Shown: positions 44,583 to 52,647 of the stretch, piece by piece | Layout of the letters: every line of letters begins with the position of its first letter | How positions within the stretch are numbered: position 1 is the stretch's first letter | Origin: Paenibacillus sp. FSL R7-0345 | Lineage (GTDB): Bacteria; Bacillota; Bacilli; Paenibacillales; Paenibacillaceae | DNA: 64,000 nt | NCBI RefSeq assembly: GCF_038595055.1 | Contig: NZ_CP152002.1 | Location: forward strand, 5,252,501-5,316,500 | Direction of reading: 5' to 3' | The notes under the pieces: model-generated | Databases searched by the model: none | Seen by the model: the letters and a program-made list of their open reading frames with translations, nothing else | What the model was told of the DNA's origin: nothing | Position numbers and translations under genes: made by a program

Positions 44583-44863
44583 CAAAAAAGCTCCCGCCCC
44601 CATGCCTGATATCCAGACATAGGGACGAGAGCTTGACATATACTCCCGCGGTTCCACCCTACTTGATTACGTCATGAATAGACGAAATCCACTTTTCATT
44701 CTGCCGTTTCCGCACTCCCGGGTGCCCTGTTCATGAACCATGCGCTGCCAGGCTTCCACTCTCCCCGGCTCGCTTAAGCGGCAACTGTGTCCATTACTTT
44801 CCCGATCCCTGCACGTCTCTGGGCTTCCAGAGTCACTACGGCTGTAAATTTAAAAAAGAAACT
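44583..44863 (-). promoter_or_regulatory. Glycine T-box riboswitch upstream of glyQS
   Basis: The leader senses uncharged tRNA-Gly. On the minus strand it contains GGGAAAGTAATGGACAC (AGTA S-turn region of stem I), GAGAGTGGAAGCCTGG (apical loop) and, near the 3' end, the near-universal T-box AGGGTGGAACCGCG (plus coordinates 44649-44662). A GGC glycine codon in CAGGGCACCC (44724-44726) is a good candidate specifier. The terminator hairpin AAGCTCTCGTCCC / GGGGGCGGGAGCTTTTTT (44583-44632) follows. Read-through when tRNA-Gly is uncharged would express glyQ-glyS. Confidence 0.94.
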
Positions 44864-44869
44864 GTTCCC

Positions 44870-44898
44870 ATAGTAACGGAATTTTCGGGATTCGTCAA
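44870..44898 (-). promoter_or_regulatory. Sigma-A promoter of the glyQS leader
   Basis: TTGACG (44893-44898) and TACTAT (44870-44875) on the minus strand with 17 bp spacing. It overlaps the last codons of recO. Confidence 0.65.
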
Positions 44899-45650
44899 AT
44901 ATTGTATTTATCCAGCTGGTCTAGGAAGCCCTGTGACTTCAGCTTCAGCCCGAGCTGGGCATCCATGAAGGCACGCATTACAGTCTTGAGCTCACTGCGG
45001 GTCGCTTCCTTCACATCGACATTGCCAAGGCGTGTCAGATCAAGGGCAGCGAACAGGCGCAGCAGCTTCAGGGCACGGGGAGAAATCTCCATCGCCGGGG
45101 GATCATTATGCCTGCAGCTGCGGCATAATACACCGCCGAGCCGCGGGCTCACCCGCAGCTCTTCATCAGGCTTATCCCGCCCGCAGACAATGCACTGGTC
45201 CAGCTCCGGCCCGTACCCTGCGGCCTGCAGTATTTTCATTTCAAACACATTAATAATGATGCCGGGTTCCTTATCTTCCTCAAGTGCATTCAGACATGCC
45301 GACAGCTGGCGGAACCAGAAGCTGCCGGTTTCCTCGTCATGCAATACACGGTCAAGCAGCTCGCAGGCGTATGATGCATACGCCGCTTTGATGAGGTCTG
45401 TCCGCAGCGCGTGATGGGACTGGGTAATCTCTCCTGCATTCAGCGTCCCCAGTCCACCGTTGTTGCGGAAAAATACAAATTCCCCGGTTGTGAACAGCTG
45501 GATTAGCGCAGCATGACGGCTCTTGACCTTCTTCGCGCCGCGGACGAGAACGCCTACTTTGCCCGCGTTCTCGGTGCAAAGCGTAATGATGGCGTTCCCT
45601 TCCCCGTAATCCATACTGCGGATGACGATCCCTTCCACCCTGTGTAGCAT
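44895..45650 (-). CDS. recO: DNA repair protein RecO
   Basis: Loads RecA on SSB-coated ssDNA with RecR. About 251 residues from ATG 45648-45650, which has GGGGGAAGAG upstream. N-terminal OB fold (MLHRVEGIVIRSMDYGEGNAIITLCT-type text, for example VEGIVIRSMDYGEGNAIIT) and a zinc finger CIVCGRD ... GGVLCRSC. Follows yqzL by 36 bp. Confidence 0.95.
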   Translation of the reverse strand: MLHRVEGIVIRSMDYGEGNAIITLCTENAGKVGVLVRGAKKVKSRHAALIQLFTTGEFVFFRNNGGLGTLNAGEITQSHHALRTDLIKAAYASYACELLDRVLHDEETGSFWFRQLSACLNALEEDKEPGIIINVFEMKILQAAGYGPELDQCIVCGRDKPDEELRVSPRLGGVLCRSCRHNDPPAMEISPRALKLLRLFAALDLTRLGNVDVKEATRSELKTVMRAFMDAQLGLKLKSQGFLDQLDKYNI

Positions 45651-45686
45651 GCCTCTTCCCCCAACCATCCGGCAAGCAACCAGTTT

Positions 45687-45830
45687 TCACTCGGCTTCTT
45701 CATCAAGAACCTGCTCTTCCTCCGCAAGCAGCGGTCCGCCCGTCTCCAGCGGATCTCCGGCTTTTCTGTACAGCAGATAAGCATCGACATCTCCAGTCAT
45801 TGCAAAATACTTCCACGAAAAGTCTCGCAT
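45687..45830 (-). CDS. yqzL: YqzL family small protein
   Basis: 47-residue protein between era and recO. The minus strand reads MRDFSWKYFAMTGDVDAYLL, then RKAGDP and an acidic tail ending DEEAE, stop at 45687-45689. The DFxWKxFxxTGxxDxYLL pattern and location are those of YqzL in Bacillus. AAAGGA lies about 10 nt before the ATG. Function unknown. Easily missed because of its length. Confidence 0.88.
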   Translation of the reverse strand: MRDFSWKYFAMTGDVDAYLLYRKAGDPLETGGPLLAEEEQVLDEEAE

Positions 45831-45937
45831 TCGTATTCATCCTTTCTTCGGAAACACGATGTCTCTTCAGAAATAGGATGTGCGCTGAGCGGAGCTTTAT
45901 CCTTGCAATTCCTGCCAGAAAGCGGCGGAGTGAGGAT

Positions 45938-46831
45938 TTACAGGTCTTTGTGGAAGCCCAGATCGCGCAGAACGCGGTCCTGGTTGCGCCAGTCTTTTTT
46001 CACTTTTACCCAAAGCTCCAAGAAAATCTTCGATCCCAGCAGGTTCTGGATATCGGTGCGGGCCCGTCTGCCGACTTCCTTGAGCAAAGCACCCTGTTTG
46101 CCGATAATAATCCCCTTCTGCGAATCGCGCTCAACAAAAATAATCGCGCTGATATGCACTACACCGTTTGGCTCAACACGCATATCCTCGATGCCTACCG
46201 CGATGGAATGCGGCACTTCTTCGCGGGTCATGTGCAGAATCTTCTCGCGGATCAGCTCGGCACAGACGAATTGCTCCGGATGATCCGTAACCTGGTCTTC
46301 CGGATAATACTGCGGCCCTTCCGGCAGATATTTAGTAATCTGTTCCAGCAGGGTATTCACGTTGCTGCCCATCTTGGCCGAAATCGGAACAATCTCAGCA
46401 AACGTATGCAGCTTGTTGTATTCCGTAATCAGCGGAAGCAATGCTTCCGGCTCGATTTTGTCAATCTTGTTCATCACCAGAATAACCGGTGTCTTAACCT
46501 CTTTCAGCTGCTCCGCGATAAAACGGTCGCCGCCGCCCATCCCTTCCGAAGCATCCACCAGGAACAGCACCGCTTCAACCTCATGCAATGTGCTTAGCGC
46601 TGTCATATTCATGTAATCGCCCAGCTTGGACTGTCTCTTATGGATACCCGGCGTGTCCAGGAACACGATCTGCGAATTATTCGCTGTATACACCCCGTGA
46701 ATTTTGTTTCTTGTGGTCTGCGGCTTGTCCGACATGATGGCGATTTTCTGGCCGATCACCTGGTTCATGAGTGTCGATTTGCCTACATTCGGTCTGCCGA
46801 TAATGGCGACAAACCCTGATTTGAATTTCAT
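45938..46831 (-). CDS. era: GTPase Era
   Basis: Essential GTPase binding 16S rRNA near its 3' end during 30S assembly. 297 residues: G1 GRPNVGKS at residues 12-19, G3 DTPGIHKRQ, G4 NKIDKI, and a C-terminal KH domain with GIIIGKQGALLKEVGRRAR. Followed by yqzL-recO. The usual upstream neighbour cdd is separated by a 950-bp repeat-rich gap. Confidence 0.97.
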   Translation of the reverse strand: MKFKSGFVAIIGRPNVGKSTLMNQVIGQKIAIMSDKPQTTRNKIHGVYTANNSQIVFLDTPGIHKRQSKLGDYMNMTALSTLHEVEAVLFLVDASEGMGGGDRFIAEQLKEVKTPVILVMNKIDKIEPEALLPLITEYNKLHTFAEIVPISAKMGSNVNTLLEQITKYLPEGPQYYPEDQVTDHPEQFVCAELIREKILHMTREEVPHSIAVGIEDMRVEPNGVVHISAIIFVERDSQKGIIIGKQGALLKEVGRRARTDIQNLLGSKIFLELWVKVKKDWRNQDRVLRDLGFHKDL

Positions 46832-47039
46832 ATGATCTTCCCTTCGATGGTGAAAAATTAATTTAAATGTGTTTTTATTTTAAAGCTGTTTGAGCTTAAA
46901 ACCTTAATCACAAACCCTTAGGTCAAAAACTTTTCGATCCCCCTAAATCCCCCTTAGCCAAGGGGGACCCCAAGGGCCCCGGCCCTCTGGACACCCGGAA
47001 ATGGTCGTTACCAATGGTAAGCGGCGCTTCGATCAGGCA

Positions 47040-47284
47040 ATATGGTGCTATGAGCGCTTTCGTTCCCTCCGGGAACACGCTGGACTGTCGCGCTCGTAGT
47101 GGCGTGTAAGTGACTGTCGGTGCATGAGTGTACATATAGTGCTATGAGCGCTTTCGTTCCTTACAGGAACACGCTGGACGGTGGCGCTCGATGTAGCGTA
47201 TGAGCGACTGTCGGTGCATGAGCGGACATTTGGTGTCATGAGCGCTTTCGTTCCCTCCGGGAACACGCTTGACGACGGTGCTCG
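47040..47284. repeat. 94-bp tandem repeat, about 2.6 copies
   Basis: TGAGCGCTTTCGTTCC begins at 47051, 47145 and 47239, an exact 94-bp period. Each copy carries a hairpin GTTCCC-tcc-GGGAAC enclosed by AGCG/CGCT and, further on, GACTGTCGGTGCATGAG. In the middle copy the hairpin loop is changed (GTTCC-ttaca-GGAAC) but the pairing is kept. Confidence 0.9.
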
Positions 47285-47446
47285 GGAATTGTTAACTAAC
47301 CAGTCTTCCAGATCTCTCATCCCTACCTACAGGGAGTCCCCAGCGACGCGGAGATACGAGATAATAGTTAACTAATATAGTGGCATCATAAGCTCTTTTT
47401 CGTTGGCTAGAGGTTATCAACGTTGGGTTCACGCTGACGGAGGCTT

Positions 47447-47518
47447 TAGTTGTATTTTGTACAATTATTTCAGCCTGAACCGGCTGTTTTGCTGGTTTAG
47501 CTGTATTTTGTGCAGTTA
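47447..47518. repeat. Paired-palindrome element, copy 1
   Basis: Two 21-nt imperfect palindromes of the form TAGYTGYA-n5-TGYARYTA (47447-47467 and 47498-47518) with a 30-nt spacer, i.e. 51 bp start to start. Same layout as copies at 47560-47631 and 59532-59603. Confidence 0.75.
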
Positions 47519-47559
47519 TTTTTGGCTATTTGAGCGTTTTGGGCACAAAAACACCAAAA

Positions 47560-47631
47560 TAGTTGCAGAAACTGCAGCTATTCTCAGCTGCGGGCAATTA
47601 TAGCCACGTTTAAGTGTACAGAGTGCAGCTA
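47560..47631. repeat. Paired-palindrome element, copy 2
   Basis: TAGTTGCAG-aaa-CTGCAGCTA (47560-47580, near perfect) and the related 47611-47631 (half conserved), again 51 bp apart with a 30-nt spacer beginning TTCTCAGC. Confidence 0.75.
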
Positions 47632-47782
47632 TTCTCAGTTGGCGGCAACTAGCTGCTGGCTGATCTGCTGATATTTCGCTTAGTTGTGCCACGGACAGAC
47701 GAGACCCTACAGACAACAACCGTTCAGGCTACAACCTCAACACAGCAAACCAGCCTGGCATCAACCGGCCAGACATCACAGT

Positions 47783-48202
47783 CTACTCCGGTGCCTGTCC
47801 CTGCTCCAGATCCGCGGTCGTAAACGCGCCGGGCAACAGATCACGCACGGTTGTCTCGACAATGTCACCCTTTAGGTTGCCGAGGATAACCTTCATATCG
47901 GGGCTGCACAGCTCGACCATTACCTGGCGGCAGACGCCGCATGGGGATACAGGACCGTCGGTATCAGCAACAACGGCGATCGCCTTAAAGGTGCCGGGTT
48001 TATGCCCGTCAGCGACAGCACGGAACAGCGCGGTCCGCTCGCCGCAGTTCGTCGGGCCGTAGGCGGCATTTTCGATGTTGCAGCCGTGGTGGACATGGCC
48101 GTCCTGATCCAGCAGGGCAGCACCGACGCCGAAACGGGAATATGGTATATATGCATTGGCTCTGGCCTTAATCGCTTCCTGAAGAAGTAGAGCAGATTCC
48201 AT
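47783..48202 (-). CDS. cdd: Cytidine deaminase
   Basis: Pyrimidine salvage enzyme converting cytidine/deoxycytidine to uridine forms. 139 residues, the small tetrameric type. Zinc and catalytic residues are Cys53 and Glu55 in GPTNCGERTA and the PCGVC pair. AGGAGGG precedes the ATG. It lies about 290 bp downstream of dgkA on the same strand; that gap has a degenerate 62-bp-spaced duplication (around 48266 and 48328) and no gene. Confidence 0.96.
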   Translation of the reverse strand: MESALLLQEAIKARANAYIPYSRFGVGAALLDQDGHVHHGCNIENAAYGPTNCGERTALFRAVADGHKPGTFKAIAVVADTDGPVSPCGVCRQVMVELCSPDMKVILGNLKGDIVETTVRDLLPGAFTTADLEQGQAPE

Positions 48203-48492
48203 AGTCGCCCTCCTAAAAGTTGTGTCAGCATATACTACCTGAGTGAACCCGTCCCAAATAGTCTTCGTAAGCGTTCACTTAGTTTGTTCAGCATCTTTTT
48301 CATCGTTTCGCTTCGCCCTAACTTGTGCGTAAGCTTTCACATAGTTTGTGAGCAATCAGAGCGGCTGCCAGTTTACACACCATTAAATTCCGGCACGCTC
48401 ACATGCATGAATGCTGCATATCGGCTAATGCAAGATGGCGGAGGGCACAAACGCCGGTCCGCCTTCCCGCTGCAGCTGAATTGGTAAACTGA

Positions 48493-48888
48493 TTATGACA
48501 TAAATCCGGTGATCCAGTCCATTATGGGGTGATAAAAAACGTAGATTCCCACAATAACGGCAAAAACCGCAGTAAGCAGCACAGCTCCTGCGGCGGTATC
48601 TTTGGCGGTCTTGGCCAGGGGATGAATATCCGGCGACACCAGATCAATCGTCGCTTCAATCGCTGTATTCAGCAGTTCTGTGCTCAGTACAAGCGTTATT
48701 GCCAGCAGCAGCAGCATCCAGCCTGAAGGCGGAAGCCTGAAAAACGCTGCGGCGGCAAGTACCGCCACAGCAAGTACGCTGTGCACCTTCATATTCAGCT
48801 CCGATTTGAACGCAGTGACGATGCCCTGCGCTGCAAACCGGAATGAATGCCAGAATTTTTTGTGGCCTACCGCCGTATTTTTGACCAT
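48493..48888 (-). CDS. dgkA: Diacylglycerol kinase / undecaprenol kinase family protein
   Basis: Small integral membrane kinase; in Gram-positives the substrate is mainly undecaprenol. 131 residues with three membrane segments. The active-site stretch LSTELLNTAIEATIDLVSPDIHPLAKTAKDTAAGAVLL-type text (NTAIEATIDLV, AKTAKDTAAGAV) is clear. Start overlaps the ybeY stop (TAATG). In Bacillus the homologue is needed late in sporulation. Confidence 0.94.
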   Translation of the reverse strand: MVKNTAVGHKKFWHSFRFAAQGIVTAFKSELNMKVHSVLAVAVLAAAAFFRLPPSGWMLLLLAITLVLSTELLNTAIEATIDLVSPDIHPLAKTAKDTAAGAVLLTAVFAVIVGIYVFYHPIMDWITGFMS

Positions 48889-49385
48889 TAGCGGGTCAAC
48901 CCTACCTGTGCCAATACCTGCTCCTGCTTGGACATCATCTCAGCCTCTGATTCAGCATCCTGATGATCGTACCCCAGCAGGTGCAGGAAGCCATGAACGA
49001 ACAGGAACCCGAGCTCCCGTTCCAGGGAATGGCCGTATTCCTCAGCCTGCTCTTTAGCCCGTGTAACAGAGATAATGATATCCCCCAGCGTGTTCGGAAC
49101 CTCGGCAAACTCTTCATTATCCCGGGAAGCATATATAATCTCCGGCTCGTCTTCCCCGGCCTCATTCATGGCAAAGGACAGCACATCCGTCGGACGGTCA
49201 ATGCCCCGGTATTCAAGGTTCAGCTCATGAATGCGGTCATTATCAACAAAAGTGAGGTCTACCTCACCCTTGTCAATCCCTTCGGCTGCACCCGCTTTTT
49301 GCAGAATGCTGTCCAGGAGCGCAATCAGCGCGTCCGTTATTTCGTATTCTTCCTGCTCGTTGTTCCAATTGATGGCCAGACTCAT
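48888..49385 (-). CDS. ybeY: Endoribonuclease YbeY
   Basis: Metal-dependent RNase acting on 16S rRNA maturation and ribosome quality control. 165 residues with the zinc motif HGFLHLLGYDH. NRIHELNLEYRGIDRPTDVLSF is typical. Overlaps pgpH by 4 bp and dgkA by 1 bp. Confidence 0.96.
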   Translation of the reverse strand: MSLAINWNNEQEEYEITDALIALLDSILQKAGAAEGIDKGEVDLTFVDNDRIHELNLEYRGIDRPTDVLSFAMNEAGEDEPEIIYASRDNEEFAEVPNTLGDIIISVTRAKEQAEEYGHSLERELGFLFVHGFLHLLGYDHQDAESEAEMMSKQEQVLAQVGLTR

Positions 49386-51643
49386 GTTGTAGCCGCCCCT
49401 TCCTCTTTCTTCGGTTTCTTCACTTCTTCAGGATATTCGATCCGCGAGTGAAAAATCCCCATGACCGTCTCCTTGAGCGTCCGGGCAATAATATCAAGCT
49501 CCTTGATCGTCAGGTCACATTCGTCAAACTGGTGGTCATCCAGCCGGCTTTTGATAATTTTCTCGATCATCGTCTCCACCTGCACAACAGTAGGCTTGCG
49601 GAGTGAACGGACAGCAGCCTCCACACTGTCGGCGATCCCGACCACAGCCGCTTCCTTGGACTGCGCCTTTGGCCCCGGATAACGGAAATCCTCTTCGGTG
49701 AAGTCAGGCGTAACACCTTTTTCCTCCGCTATCTTCAGCGCTTTATGGTAAAAATAATGCAGGAACGTCGTGCCGTGATGCTGCTCGGCAATGTCGCGGA
49801 TCGGCTTGGGCAGCTTGTACTCCTTCTGCATCTCCACCCCGTCCCGGGCATGTGCCACAATAATGGATTTGCTGAGCGCCGGCTCTATCGAATCATGCGG
49901 ATTTTCCATGTTGTTCTGATTCTCAATGAAATAAAACGGCCGCTTCGTCTTCCCGATGTCGTGATAATAGGAGCCTACCCGGCAGAGCAGGCCGTCTGCA
50001 CCAATCGCCTCGGCTGCCGCCTCCGACAGGTTGCCGACCATTACGCTGTGATGATAGGTTCCCGGCGTTTCCGTAAGCAGCTTGCGCAGCAGCGGATGGT
50101 TCGGGTTGGACAGCTCAACCAGCTTCAGCGCCGACAGGATCCCAAAGGTAGCCTCGAAGAACGGCATCAGCCCGATTACCAGCACCGCTGTCAGCAGGCC
50201 GCCGGCAAAAGCAAAGCCAAGCGAATACAAAGTCTGCGTATCATTCCAGGCCCCGCCGCCGAGCAGCTTCAGCATAAACACAGTGACGGTGCCGAATAGG
50301 GAGACCATGATCCCGCCCTTGAGGAGCGTGGAACGCTGACCCGCGCGGTGGGTGGCAAAAATTGCAACGTAAGATACCACCAGCGCAAAGAAACCGAAAG
50401 TAAAATCAAATACCGTGTTCTGCTGCACGTTCAAAATAATGCTGGCGAGCACACTGAACAGGATGGAGCAGAAATAGGCCAGGGTCATATCCAGCAGCAT
50501 GGCAATCAGCATCGCCCCGATGGCGACCGGAGCCAGGAAGCCTACATAATAACGGACATCGGTCTGCAGGAAAGCAGCCAGCTTCATCGTGATAATGGTG
50601 ATAATAAAGACAAGCACCAGCATCAGCAGCTGGGAGTTATTGTATTTGAATCCTGAGCCTCCTGTGCCGCCGGAATAGCGGATGAACACCATCATTCCCG
50701 CCGAGAGCATAACTGCCAGCAGCAGCAGGCCGAATTGCGGCCAGTAGTTGACCTCATTGCTGAGCAGCCCGTTTTCATCCAGAAGCGCATAAAGCTCGGG
50801 TGTAATGATATCTCCTTTGGCTACGAGCACATCCCCCTGCTCAATGAACACATCCGGCGTATTCTCGCGGGCTTCGACCTTCGCCTCTTTAGTAGCTTCC
50901 TCATCAAAAAATTTATTAGGCATAATGACCAGCCGGACCAGCTCCTGAGTCACCTCACGGGCTGTCCGCTGGCTGAGCGAGCTGACGCTGACCTGCTCCG
51001 CCACCTTCGCACGGGCGGTCTGGGCGTCAACAATCTGATCATTCATCAGCTTGATGACAATTTCCCGGGCAACCTGCTTCATCTCGATAATATCCTGGGA
51101 GGTCAGCCGCGGAATTTTGATATAGGTCTCTTCCGGAATAGTGTAAGCCTGTTCAGCAATGCCGGACTGGATCTCCTCCAGGAGCGTGTCCGAATATGTA
51201 CCGGCGTTGCGGCTGGAATTAATAAAGCTCTGTACAAAATCATTGGCCCGCTGCGGAATAACGTCCTTGTATATGCCGATTTTGTCGCTTTGCGAGATCA
51301 GATCATCCTGATTCAGGCTGTCGATCCGGTCCAGCAGCAAAGTAACAAGACTGTCTGCCCTGATTGAAACGATTGCATACTTGTTTTGTACAGCCTCCGC
51401 CGCAGCTTCCTGAGCCTTCAGCTTTGCCTTGTTATCAAGAATCTGCTTCGGGGCCGTGATCTCCTTGGCGCTGGTCGTATTCACTTTAATATCATAGCGT
51501 TTCGGCAGCAGGTCGGACGAGAGGCTGAAGTAGAACACCAGCCCCAGGAACAGGAAAAGAGCATAGCGCGTCGCCGCGCTATACTTCCATCCGGTATTGC
51601 TGTATACGAATCCGCTTAGTTTCGATGGTTGCTTTGAAGCCAT
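49382..51643 (-). CDS. pgpH: 7TM-HD phosphodiesterase PgpH (YqfF)
   Basis: Membrane-bound cyclic-di-AMP phosphodiesterase. 753 residues: an N-terminal membrane segment (about 25-43), a large extracellular 7TMR-HDED region to about residue 290, seven membrane segments, then a cytosolic HD domain with TYHHSVMVGNLSEAAAEAIG, GSYYHDIGKTKRP (the HD pair) and IAEQHHGTT. Follows phoH by 17 bp and overlaps ybeY. The c-di-AMP role is from the characterised Listeria/Bacillus homologues. Confidence 0.93.
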   Translation of the reverse strand: MASKQPSKLSGFVYSNTGWKYSAATRYALFLFLGLVFYFSLSSDLLPKRYDIKVNTTSAKEITAPKQILDNKAKLKAQEAAAEAVQNKYAIVSIRADSLVTLLLDRIDSLNQDDLISQSDKIGIYKDVIPQRANDFVQSFINSSRNAGTYSDTLLEEIQSGIAEQAYTIPEETYIKIPRLTSQDIIEMKQVAREIVIKLMNDQIVDAQTARAKVAEQVSVSSLSQRTAREVTQELVRLVIMPNKFFDEEATKEAKVEARENTPDVFIEQGDVLVAKGDIITPELYALLDENGLLSNEVNYWPQFGLLLLAVMLSAGMMVFIRYSGGTGGSGFKYNNSQLLMLVLVFIITIITMKLAAFLQTDVRYYVGFLAPVAIGAMLIAMLLDMTLAYFCSILFSVLASIILNVQQNTVFDFTFGFFALVVSYVAIFATHRAGQRSTLLKGGIMVSLFGTVTVFMLKLLGGGAWNDTQTLYSLGFAFAGGLLTAVLVIGLMPFFEATFGILSALKLVELSNPNHPLLRKLLTETPGTYHHSVMVGNLSEAAAEAIGADGLLCRVGSYYHDIGKTKRPFYFIENQNNMENPHDSIEPALSKSIIVAHARDGVEMQKEYKLPKPIRDIAEQHHGTTFLHYFYHKALKIAEEKGVTPDFTEEDFRYPGPKAQSKEAAVVGIADSVEAAVRSLRKPTVVQVETMIEKIIKSRLDDHQFDECDLTIKELDIIARTLKETVMGIFHSRIEYPEEVKKPKKEEGAATT

Positions 51644-51660
51644 GAGGACAGTCCCCTTTG

Positions 51661-52632
51661 CTAGTCGAGGTTTTCGGCAGAGCGGTCATAGGCTACGATA
51701 ATTTTCTGCACCAGTGAATGTCTTACTACATCCTGTTCAGCAAAATACACAAACCCGATTTCCTCAATGCCGGATAAAATCGCCTTGGCTTCGATTAATC
51801 CCGATTTCTTGCCGCGCGGCAGGTCGATCTGGGTCACATCACCGGTGATGACCATTTTGGAGCCGAAGCCAAGCCGGGTCAGAAACATCTTCATCTGCTC
51901 CGGAGTCGTATTCTGGGCCTCATCCAGGATAATAAAGGAATCATCCAGCGTACGTCCCCGCATATATGCAAGCGGTGCAATTTCAATTAGCCCCCGCTCA
52001 AGTGCCTTGGCTACCTGGTCAGGCCCCATGACGTCGTACAAGGCGTCGTAAAGCGGCCGGAGATACGGGTCAACCTTCTCCTGCAGATCGCCCGGCAGAA
52101 AGCCCAGGCTCTCGCCTGCTTCCACAGCAGGACGGGTAAGCACGATCCGCTTCACAGAGCCCTCCTTGAGAGCTGCAACGGCCAGAACAACAGCGAGGTA
52201 GGTTTTACCCGTTCCCGCAGGCCCGATACCGAAGACAATGTCGCGTTTCTTGATCGTGGTCACATAATGCTTCTGGCCGATGGTTTTAACGCGGATCGGC
52301 TTGCCGCGGAACGTAGTCGTAATTTCGCCTTTGAACAGGTCCAGCAACTGATCAGCACGGAACTCTTTGGCCAGCTCTACCGCATACTGGACATCGCGCT
52401 CACTGAGAATGTAACCGCTGCGGATGAGGGACAGCAGCACATTGAACAGCTGTTCAAGCATGTCCACTTCCCGCTCTGCCCCGCGTATTGTAATTTCTGC
52501 TTCACGCGAGTCAATCACTGCCGGAATTTCACTTTCAATGATTTTAAGAAATCCATCCTGCGGGCCGAACAGGGATTGCGCCTCTCCCGCATTTTGCAAA
52601 GATATACGAATGCTTGCAGTCTGTTCTGACAA
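51661..52632 (-). CDS. phoH: PhoH family ATPase
   Basis: 323-residue RNA-associated P-loop ATPase. N-terminal KH-like region (residues 10-90), Walker A GPAGTGKT, TRPAVEAGESLGFLPGDL, PLAYMRGRTLDDSFIILDEAQNTTPEQM (Walker B DEAQ). Precedes pgpH-ybeY, the conserved pairing with ybeY that suggests a shared RNA-processing role. Distinct from the PIN-fused YlaK at 16.1 kb. Confidence 0.95.
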   Translation of the reverse strand: MSEQTASIRISLQNAGEAQSLFGPQDGFLKIIESEIPAVIDSREAEITIRGAEREVDMLEQLFNVLLSLIRSGYILSERDVQYAVELAKEFRADQLLDLFKGEITTTFRGKPIRVKTIGQKHYVTTIKKRDIVFGIGPAGTGKTYLAVVLAVAALKEGSVKRIVLTRPAVEAGESLGFLPGDLQEKVDPYLRPLYDALYDVMGPDQVAKALERGLIEIAPLAYMRGRTLDDSFIILDEAQNTTPEQMKMFLTRLGFGSKMVITGDVTQIDLPRGKKSGLIEAKAILSGIEEIGFVYFAEQDVVRHSLVQKIIVAYDRSAENLD

Positions 52633-52647
52633 GTAGCCTCATTCTCC

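Larger units (their letters stand above)
46832..47782. other. Repeat-rich non-coding gap between cdd and era
   Basis: In Bacillus subtilis cdd and era are adjacent; here 950 bp separate them and no credible gene is visible. From left to right it holds a C-rich hairpin (CCCCCTTAGCCAAGGGGG, 46951-46968), the 94-bp tandem repeat, and two copies of a 72-bp paired-palindrome element. Several open frames in the 94-bp array follow repeat structure and lack ribosome sites. Confidence 0.75.

Noticed and set aside
47040..47284. Possible CRISPR array
   Set aside because: The 94-bp units repeat over their whole length with no variable spacers and no cas genes nearby.
47048..47320. 90-codon minus-strand frame in the era-cdd gap
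   Set aside because: Follows the 94-bp tandem repeat, changes frame at unit boundaries and lacks a ribosome site.
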